Positions 58,105 to 64,000 of a DNA stretch of 64,000 bases are shown piece after piece; the first letter of the stretch is position 1; every line of letters begins with the position of its first letter. The notes under the pieces were generated by a model. It ran no database searches. It had not been told where the DNA came from and worked only from the letters and a program-made list of their open reading frames with translations. Position numbers and translations under genes: made by a program. The stretch is taken from the NCBI GenBank assembly GCA_949710005.1, contig OX453276.1:26772846-26836845 (forward strand), written 5' to 3'. This stretch comes from Ricordea florida (Eukaryota; Cnidaria; Anthozoa; Corallimorpharia; Ricordeidae).

Positions 58105-61100
58105 CAAGGATATTTTATTTTCTAAATAATTATTTCTTATTGTAAATGTGGTGGTGCTTTGAACATTTCAACAGTAATATTGATGATAATAATAATAAAT
58201 TATTATTATAATTATAATTGTTATTATAATAATTATAATTATTTTCATTTTTATTATTACAATTATAATAATGCGATTATGATAATGAAAAAGATGAATT
58301 GATCATGAACATAAATATGATAATGACAAATGGGAGTAGTAATGGAAATAATATTCCTAATAATAAACTTAATAATACACTCCAAAATGGCGTTCCAGTG
58401 ATAGACTGCAATTTAATTGGCTCTAATGAGGATCGAAGGCAGGAACCCATAACTGGGCTACTGTCAAAGTCTATTGCTGAGTTTCGATCTACTTGCGCGC
58501 ATGCTCTTGCAATTTTTCTTTGTGACCAAGTGGCTTCAGTGGTCTTAGGAGTTACACAGAGGGGTGGTTAGGGGAGTCCTGGGATGCCCGTGACCCCCCT
58601 CCCCCTCCCTTTGTCAGATAATTGTTTTGCGTGCCAAGAATTCAGGTTGCGAAACCACACGAATCCGAAGAATCAACATGCAATAAATCTTTTCCAGTGC
58701 TAGATGGCGTGGCCTGGATGTCGACATGCCCATCTGGTAAGTACCCTGGGTGCGACACAGTTTAACGCCCCCCCCAACCATCCCCTTTTGAAAAATCCTG
58801 GGTACGCCCCTGTAACACACTTTGCAGGAATTATTACTCATTCATGATAGACTCAAACACAAACTTCCATAAAATTTTTATACCAATATGGGTAAAAAAA
58901 TAAGTGGCCTTATTTGTTAAGACTGAAAGCTACCATTTACTTTGTGCCCAAGCATCCGCCTGGGGTAGGGTTAGTCATTCCCGGCCCTTATACGTGGGAC
59001 TCTCAAGGGCCTGTTATTTGTGTTTAATTTGTTGTTGTTGTTGCTGTTTTTATTTAACCAATATTGGTATGGAAATTGTATAGAATTTTGTTTGGGTCTA
59101 AAACAGGATATCACTATCATTTATCATCAATCAGGATTAACAGGATGGGTTCCTGGTATTTACTCGTGGAAGGTGTGTTGCTCTTGAAACCACTCAAACA
59201 CATAAATACGACAAAGGTATCATAAGACTTCAAGTCTTTAAAGGTTTTTTCGTTGAATGAAGATTATTACCTCGATCAGCATGATAATCTTTCCCCCCTT
59301 GTTAAATCCTGTTAAAGCGGTTTTGGCCCATGATATGCAAAGATATTTGGTGATTAAATTTATCAGCAAAATTTATCGAGTCACGCTGAATAACGTTCTC
59401 CTGAAATCACAAATGTTTACATCGATCCTCGAAAGCGTGTATGGTCCTTAATTCGTAGCGTAAGTCTTAAATGTTTTCAGCAAATTTTACTCACATAATC
59501 ATGTTACCATTTTGTTTTACAACTGAAGACGGTTGCTCTCCAATGGGTATATATATAATTACAAATTTTGAAAAATCACTAACTGCGAAATATTCCCTTC
59601 TATATTATAATGGGGATTCTCACTTCGCCGTTAATGAAAATTCACTAACTGCGAAATATTCCCTTCTATATTATAATGGGGATTCCTACTTCGCCGTTAA
59701 GGAAATTTCACTAACTGTGAAATATTCCCTTCTATATTATACAGTAAAAACCCGCGTATAAGAATCTAACATTTAAGAACCTGTCAGGCTAAAATTTCAG
59801 TTTTAAGCACCCTTCACATAAGAACCATTTTAGGCTAAAATGCTAAAACAGGTTCTTATTTTCAAAAAACAAAAAATAATCTTCTCTAAAATATAGAATT
59901 AAGAAACCTTCTCAAAATATATTTACCATACAGTAACACAGCCTGTACACAATATGCACCTATCAATGTTAAGCCCAAGGGGGGGGGGGGACCCCGAGAT
60001 GAGATGGGGACTTATGGCAAAATTAGGGTTTGATTAGAAGGTTTGAGTAACCAGATTGCTCCCGAGGTAGGGCAACTTTGACTGGCAAAATCAATTTGAA
60101 ATCAAAGTCCCCACCTCGTCCCGGGGTCCCCCCTCAGGCTTAACATTGATAGGTGCATTACGTAGTAGTTATGTGTTACTTTATTTCTTGACAAAAAGTT
60201 AAGAAGCTAATTAAGAACCTAGTTAGCCTAATTTTACACTAAATACCATTTATATAAGAACCTGTTTAGGCTAACTTGAAAAAACCTAGGTTCTTATACG
60301 CGGGTTTTTACTGTAATGGAATTCTTACTTCGCAGTTAAGGGGGCCGTCTAGTCAGATTTTTTGTTAATTTTCGGTCATCCAACCATTTTTTATATTTTT
60401 ACTTAAAACTATAGTTTAACCCATCTACTTTAAGTTTTCGAAGTCTTTTTCACATAAATTGACCTGTGAAAGCTGATAAAAGCGATTTTCGTGATGTAAT
60501 CTGCCAATGGCGATCGGTTGCCATGGAAACGGTTAAGGAAAAGTTTAAATTTGTGCCAACTTTAAGGGCATTTTTCTCAAATTTGCCTTTTTCCGGAAGT
60601 AGGCATCTCCCCCTAACTATTTTTTGCTTAAGTATATGACCAATTGCTGTGAAATTTGGCACAGACTGCCTTTAGGATGTAAACTATGATCCTATGGAGC
60701 GAAATTGGATTAAGTTAAATACTTGAGGAGATATCTGTTCTACACCCATATTTGGAAGGATTTGGTTGCCATGGGAACACTTATGGCCTTACCCCGAAAC
60801 CGCTCCATAGGATCATAGTTCAATCCATGTTAGTTATGGATAGAAAGTGGAATTCATTTTCAATGAATTCTGCACATAACAAGTATGTGGGGCAGACGGC
60901 AACCCTCAGCTGATAAGGTCAAATTCAGGAGTTAATCATTAACTATCTTTTAACTACTTCATCTCAAATTACACCTTCCTGTGTAGGTCATCCTGAAGGG
61001 ATGCTCTGGTGAAAATTTCATTGTTTTCTATAAAATCGTTACAGAGCTCTGTTGTTTTAAAGATGCTTAGAACATTTCTCTGAAATTTGACTAGACTGCC

Positions 61101-61985
61101 CCCTTAATGAAAAATCCCTAACTGCGAAATATTCCCTTCTATATTATAATGGGGACTCCTACTTCGCCGTTAGTGAAAATTTACTAACTGCGAAATATTC
61201 CCTTTATATATTATATCGAGTGACTTTATTGCGAAATTTTTTTCCTCTCTATAGAGTAGAATAATTGCAAAATTTGCATTTGTCAAAGTACCCCTCTCCA
61301 ATTCACCAATGAGTAGCGCTATGCAGATACTGTGACTTGAGCGTGACCTTGTAATTAATAGTCAAAATGTTAGGGACGGACCATTAGAAAAGTGATGGGG
61401 GGGGGGGGGTGGGGAAAAAATTCATGCAAGGGAAAATGCCAAAAAAAAAATTCATGCAGAGAAGAAGGTAAAAAAAAAAATTCATGCAGAAGGAAGGTCC
61501 AATTGTGATTTTTTCACACGTAGTAAAAAAAAATCGTGCAGAGGGGTTCACCTAAAAAAAACAATTCCTGCACAAGCATTGAGCGAAAAAAAAAATTTGT
61601 GCAAGCTGAAAATTCCCCACCCCTCCCCCCCTCCCATCACTTTTCTAATGGTCCGTCCCTTAGATAAGTAAGGAACGAATCGTAGGGCTAGACTGATTTA
61701 CCACAGGTAACCCAGTAATTAAAAGCTTGATGGCGATAAAACTGATTGTAACGTTCCTGCAAGGAAACCAGTCATACCGTGAAGTTCGGATTTCTGTTGA
61801 GAACAAGTTTCGTTCCAGCTCTGAAGCTCCTGGAGAAGTTCTTCCATTTTGGAGATTCGTTGTGTTAGAACCAACAGACCGATCACACATCCAACACACA
61901 CAAGAAGCACGCTGAAAACCAAAAACATTAAGCGCGTTTTGCCAGAAAAGCTGCGCTTTCCATTGTTTTGTTTCACTGGCTCCAT
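50213..61985 (-). CDS. Gene B: type II membrane collagen / two-Ig / fibrinogen-like protein
   Basis: Six exons (61985-61778, 57951-57760, 56909-56478, 53151-52876, 51418-51187, 50648-50213) sum to 1776 nt, 591 residues plus stop, all with GT/AG boundaries and continuous frame. Domain order as gene A: cytoplasmic tail MEPVKQNNGKR, membrane span about 19-41 with two Cys, coiled coil, RARR at 76-79, about 20 collagen triplets, Ig 1, Ig 2, fibrinogen-like region with GGGWTLVWSY, C-terminal GSWYIR. Exons 1-4 equal gene A in length base for base. Exon 1 is about 70 percent identical in protein, later exons less, so A and B are old paralogues. The open frame upstream of ATG 61985 is not needed: the Met is kept in genes A and B'. 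Likely a surface or shed recognition or matrix protein; partner unknown. Confidence 0.88.
50838..51044. mobile_element. Two tandem 'ACCCTTTAAGC' MITE copies in gene B intron 5
   Basis: Copies at about 50838-50933 and 50943-51044, each palindromic, with the centre GACGAGTAAAATCGTCTGGC or GACGAATAAAATCGTCTGGC. They are separated by about 10 bases in direct orientation. Third copy at 43182-43281. Confidence 0.7.
51187..51418 (-). CDS. Gene B exon 5: N-terminal part of the fibrinogen-like region
   Basis: 232 nt, phase 1 to phase 2; acceptor TTACATAAG. Contains GTYWVDLDLGSPDNAFQTYC and GGGWTLVWSY. Two codons longer than in gene A. Confidence 0.85.
51800..51990. repeat. Long foldback in gene B intron 4
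   Basis: About 85-base arms (AAGAAGCCTAAGCCGTGTAT and complement) around a seven-base loop CCTGCGG near 51891, with AACACTCG motifs inside. A foldback MITE; flanks not resolved. Confidence 0.75.
52876..53151 (-). CDS. Gene B exon 4: second Ig domain
   Basis: 276 nt, as in gene A. I-set signature: Cys in VKLLCQAKG, Trp in TVKWTRA, LEDSGVYICRASN, then a V-rich last strand. Confidence 0.88.
53342..53460. repeat. Foldback in gene B intron 3 (first)
   Basis: Arms CAATTATTCCACGAAATCGG / complement with a GC-rich tip at about 53392-53405. Probable MITE. Confidence 0.65.
53934..54125. repeat. Foldback in gene B intron 3 (second)
   Basis: AATAAACCCCTTCTGGC at the left and AAGGGGTTTATTTATTTTAT at the right, with GAGGATAATGCCCGCGGCTG inner arms. 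Probable MITE. Confidence 0.65.
55225..55442. repeat. (TA)n tracts interrupting a satellite unit
   Basis: Three TA-rich tracts, including TATATCTGCA spacers. The satellite segment GGTTTACTATATGCTTCTGT occurs on both sides (about 55344 and 55571), so TA expansion duplicated or split a unit of the 106-bp satellite. Confidence 0.7.
55560..56370. repeat. 106-bp satellite array in gene B intron 3
   Basis: About seven to eight units. The period of 106 is measured from successive GTGGTTCTAACTTTTTCATC boxes (for example 55871 to 55977). Consensus parts are GGATCAAACCATGCAGTGTG, ACCATTCTTTGGAAAGCTAC and TACTGTGGTACTGTTTGTTT. The array ends about 110 bases from the exon 3 donor, the same side as in gene A. 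Confidence 0.85.
56478..56909 (-). CDS. Gene B exon 3: collagen repeats and first Ig domain
   Basis: 432 nt, phase 1 to phase 1. About 14 triplets (GDPGYVGVTGEPGDPGPKGY) with one imperfection (GDAHR), a Ser/Gly linker, then an I-set Ig (ATFRCLAFGKPTPSVMWKRG, PEDAGKYVCTAVN). Confidence 0.9.
56952..57235. mobile_element. MITE, 'GGACCATTAGAAAAGTGATG' family, in gene B intron 2
   Basis: Both ends intact (TTAGGGACGGACC and GGTCCGTCCCTTAG). TTA-like bases are duplicated outside. Confidence 0.75.
57330..57660. repeat. 106-bp satellite, three units in gene B intron 2
   Basis: Same units as at 55560-56370. The array stops about 100 bases from the exon 2 donor at 57759, matching the position in gene A intron 2. 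Confidence 0.8.
57760..57951 (-). CDS. Gene B exon 2: stalk with furin-type site, start of collagen
   Basis: 192 nt, phase 1 to phase 1. NLRARRDVN holds the furin consensus. The Cys pair QVCSNPGKVC and six Gly-X-Y triplets follow, parallel to gene A. Confidence 0.88.
57952..59570. other. Gene B intron 1, distal part
   Basis: (AAT)n and related runs at 58072-58285. Around 58560-58810 there is a diverged repeat with CCCCCCAACCATCCCC. The rest is unassigned AT-rich sequence. Confidence 0.45.
59742..60313. mobile_element. Tc1/mariner-type MITE (CAGTAAAAACCCGCG ends)
   Basis: Terminal repeats CAGTAAAAACCCGCGTATAA and complement with TA duplicated on both sides. It contains internal AAGAACCT repeats and a nested element at 59955-60158. 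No transposase. Confidence 0.8.
59955..60158. mobile_element. MITE nested in the Tc1/mariner-type MITE
   Basis: Inverted ends TGCACCTATCAATGTTAAGC and complement, with a G-run/C-run pair inside (GGGGACCCCGAGATGAG and CGTCCCGGGGTCCCC). It sits wholly inside the outer element, so it is younger. Confidence 0.75.
60340..61103. mobile_element. piggyBac-type non-autonomous element
   Basis: TTAA is duplicated exactly at both outer ends (60336-60339 and 61104-61107). Ends GGGGGCCGTCTAGTCAGATT and, inverted, GGGGGCAGTCTAGTCAAATT. TTAA targets are characteristic of piggyBac transposition. No transposase is encoded. The interior has its own imperfect palindrome (CCTATGGAGCGAAATTGG / CGCTCCATAGGATCATAG). 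Confidence 0.75.
61372..61662. mobile_element. MITE, 'GGACCATTAGAAAAGTGATG' family, in gene B intron 1
   Basis: Best-preserved copy: TTAGGGACGGACC left end, GGTCCGTCCCTTAG right end, four TTCATGCA-type boxes between. It lies about 115 bases from the exon 1 donor. Confidence 0.8.
61778..61985 (-). CDS. Gene B exon 1: cytoplasmic tail, membrane span and coiled coil
   Basis: 208 nt from ATG 61985 to the donor GTATGA at 61777. MEPVKQNNGKR, a 22-residue hydrophobic span, then GLLVLTQRISKMEELLQELQ, which is identical to gene A over those 20 residues. This marks the span exit and coiled coil as the most constrained part. Confidence 0.9.
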
Positions 61986-62269
61986 GTTTAAGACTAAGGC
62001 AAGAAGACTGTTTTGCAGCTTATGAAGAGTACGATTCCATGTGGGATTTTTGCCAGGAGGAAGACAATCAACAATGGGATTCTGCTCGGATTCGTGTTTC
62101 GTCTGCCAGCCGTCTGAAGATAGATGGAAAACGTGGGGGTGGGGTGATGGGAGAGGGGCGTACGAATGGTGGAGAAAGTATCTTTGGACACACTCTCTGC
62201 CTTGAGCAAAACTGCCTCGTAACGAAATGCTAATGACGGCTGTATTGAAGAAATGGTAAACGTGCATCG

Positions 62270-62392
62270 TGCAACCATCGAGTTATGGACGCATGCGGGA
62301 GGTTTGCTAAACACGAAAGAAGCGTAAGAGATGCTCAAGCATCTGCCGAAAGCATCTCTAGCTTCTAGAGTACTTAGCAAACTCGATGGTTA
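62270..62392. repeat. Foldback in gene B upstream region (shortened copy)
   Basis: AACCATCGAGTTATGGACGC at the left; on the right only CAAACTCGATGGTT is kept, so part of one arm was lost compared with 43611-43756. Confidence 0.65.
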
Positions 62393-62721
62393 CACAGCTG
62401 CTGTGTTTACCATTTCTTTCATAACATAAGACTTGACAACTTCACAATCTGACGTCAGCAGGCAGCCCATGGGCATGCTATATAGCGGTTTTGAGGTAGT
62501 TTACAGTTTTTCGTTCATTTATCTTGGCATATTTATAAACTACAAGCAATCTTCTTCTGAGCTTTCGTTTGCCCGCGCGCGAACGCAACACGACAAATGC
62601 CTCAGTAAGCGCCACTAGTGCTGATGTCCAGAAAATATGTAACTGCACTGTAGTCTGTGTATTAAATAGTGTAAGCTGAAAAAGACACTGGCCGTTCTTT
62701 CTTAAAGAGCTTTTTCAAGTA

Positions 62722-62875
62722 GCCAGCGTAGCTTGGCGTTCTAGTCAGTCACGGAGAGCGTGAAATCGCGCGTGCCGAGAGCGAGGAATCGCGCGCGCGA
62801 GCAAAGCGATCTTTGCTCGCGCGCGCGATTTCTCGCTCTCCCTGACTGACTAGAACGCCAAGCTACGCTGGCTAT
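62722..62875. mobile_element. MULE-like foldback MITE with 9-10 bp target duplication
   Basis: Near-perfect arms AGCCAGCGTAGCTTGGCGTT and complement around a GC-rich CGCGCGCGAGCAAAG tip. TTTTTCAAGT occurs directly on both outer sides. The matching place in the 40-44 kb copy (about 41682) has a single ACTTGAAGCA, so it is a pre-insertion site. A 9-10 bp duplication points to Mutator-type transposition. Confidence 0.75.
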
Positions 62876-64000
62876 TTTTCAAGTGGAAGAGATAACCATT
62901 ATAAATTCTAGGCGTCAAAAGAGGCGGTAACTTATCTCGTTGCCAAAGACAATGCAAATCAAATTAAGTTTTTGCTCTTAATTGCTAGCATGATATTTCC
63001 TGTAGTTGATCTGTGATGTTTTCTAGAGGTGACAAGTTTTCTAGGGAAGGGAAGGGAAAAATTGTAATAATCTTGTCATCATATGCCGCATGTAATGATT
63101 ATCTTGGGTCGCAAAACCAGAGGGGGCGGAATTATTAAAGGGGCAACGAGCTCAGTTTTATGAAGCGAAGAAATGGCCTTAATAAAACCTGTCGATGCTC
63201 TTCGCGATTATGCCGAGTAGATTAATATACGTAATGAACTTGATGTACTCAATCGTAGTAAACAAAAACCTTGCCAGAGTTGCGCCAACAACATTTACAT
63301 TGATCATGCAGTATGGGACAGAAAGAAACTGTTGGGCTGTTGGGCAAAAAGCTTTTAACTTAAAAATATACCTTTTTTTTGGCTGATAAATATTGCTAAG
63401 AATATTGAAAATGGTAAAAAGCTTAAAACTGACACAGCATGTTTAATCACAGATCGCCCAAGCTTACTGTTGGTGTTGATTTACTTGAGATTTTAGGGGA
63501 ATTTTGCTCCATGATTCCACTACATGATCTCCATTTTAAAATCAACACTAACAGTACGGCTAGAGGTACATGTGGTTTAATTGAAATATAGAGACGAAAA
63601 TGTTTAGGCCACCACATTCCCCCACCGAACTCCATGACTCACATCTGACTGCATGTCTTGCTTGCCGCATGGTTCCTTACTGACAATGGTCTTTTACAGC
63701 GTATACCTCTCCCCCCACGAGGCTTTCCTTACGCTATTACATTGCCCCCATCACCAGTAGACTTCCTGAGTAATTGCAAGCCTTGCATCTGCACATTTGT
63801 TTACTGATCATGATCTTTCACTGCATTGTACACCCGTCTCTCCCCAGGGGCTTTCCCCCGGTCACAGCCGCCCATCATAATTGCTACTGACGCCACGCAG
63901 ATCAGACGAAATACAATTCCAAGCAGAATCCCATTTTTTATTGTTGCTTTTTGGCAGGAATCCCATATGGAATTACACACTTTATAAACTGCAAGGCATT

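Larger units (their letters stand above)
59575..61215. repeat. 66-bp tandem repeat interrupted by two transposons
   Basis: Units contain CACTAACTGCGAAATATTCC and TATATTATAATGGGGATTC. The measured period is 66 (AACTGCG at 59581, 59647, 59713; then 61120, 61186). Two elements inserted inside the array; removing them and one copy of each target duplication restores a unit of 65 bases between 59713 and 61120. Confidence 0.85.
61986..64000. promoter_or_regulatory. Head-to-head upstream region of gene B and a predicted A-type gene beyond the window
   Basis: Inverted copy of 40029-44079. The right end (63600-64000) is the close relative of the gene A upstream region on the opposite strand. TATA-like TTTATAAAC at 63981-63989 is conserved. 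By alignment, an A-type first exon on the plus strand should begin about 57 bases past base 64000. No gene is visible inside the interval itself. Confidence 0.7.

Noticed and set aside
61986-62267. N-terminal extension of gene B upstream of ATG 61985
   Set aside because: Gene A and B' start at the equivalent Met; the upstream part corresponds to the non-coding upstream region, and its frame is not kept in B'.

Overview
The window reads as nuclear DNA of an anthozoan cnidarian, most likely a stony coral. It is AT-rich, genes are split by GT/AG introns, and transposon debris is dense (Penelope-like, non-LTR, Ty3/Gypsy, Helitron, SINEs and many foldback MITEs). The recognisable protein families (type II collagen/Ig/fibrinogen-like surface proteins, small cysteine-rich secreted proteins, a class A GPCR) fit a cnidarian. 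There are no operons, ribosome binding sites or CRISPR arrays. The assignment is inference from content; no species can be named.

Layout. 1-2.0 kb: the 3' end of a dead Ty3/Gypsy element broken by a tRNA-derived SINE, its 3' LTR, a non-LTR reverse-transcriptase scrap and a palindromic repeat. 5.1-26.5 kb: a cluster of small genes, each with a signal-peptide exon and a 10-cysteine exon resembling a Ly6/uPAR (three-finger, LU) domain. Two are intact (19.4-20.6 kb minus; 25.0-26.5 kb plus), two carry single-base frame breaks (5.1 and 13.5 kb) and one is clearly dead (16.1-16.9 kb minus). A 5'-truncated Penelope-like element lies at 7.6-9.2 kb. 27.9-40.0 kb (minus): gene A, six exons, 582 residues. 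40.0-44.1 kb: a long divergent upstream region ending in a truncated plus-strand copy (B') of the first exon of gene B. 44.1-45.7 kb: Helitron remnant. 48.2-49.4 kb (minus): single-exon GPCR. 50.2-62.0 kb (minus): gene B, six exons, 591 residues. 62.0-64.0 kb: an inverted second copy of the divergent upstream region, which predicts another A-type gene starting about 57 bases beyond the window.

Genes A and B are the main content. Their exons 1-4 have identical lengths (208, 192, 432, 276 nt), all joined in phase 1, and encode the same order: short cytoplasmic tail, one membrane span, short coiled coil, an RARR furin-type site at the same residues (76-79), collagen Gly-X-Y repeats, two Ig domains, and a C-terminal fibrinogen-related-like region with a GGGWTLVW motif. 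The likely product is a type II membrane protein that can be shed as a collagen-trimerised Ig/fibrinogen-like ligand or matrix protein. The order parallels gliomedin-type colmedins, but with Ig and fibrinogen-like modules in place of olfactomedin. A recognition, immune or skeletal-matrix role is inference.

The divergent upstream regions show A- and B-type genes sharing a head-to-head promoter interval that was later duplicated in inverted orientation. One copy then lost its B member. The introns carry matched satellites, and several transposons can be dated relative to each other from empty sites and target duplications. Four hammerhead-ribozyme-like motifs, three with all stems pairable, sit in Penelope-type remnants.
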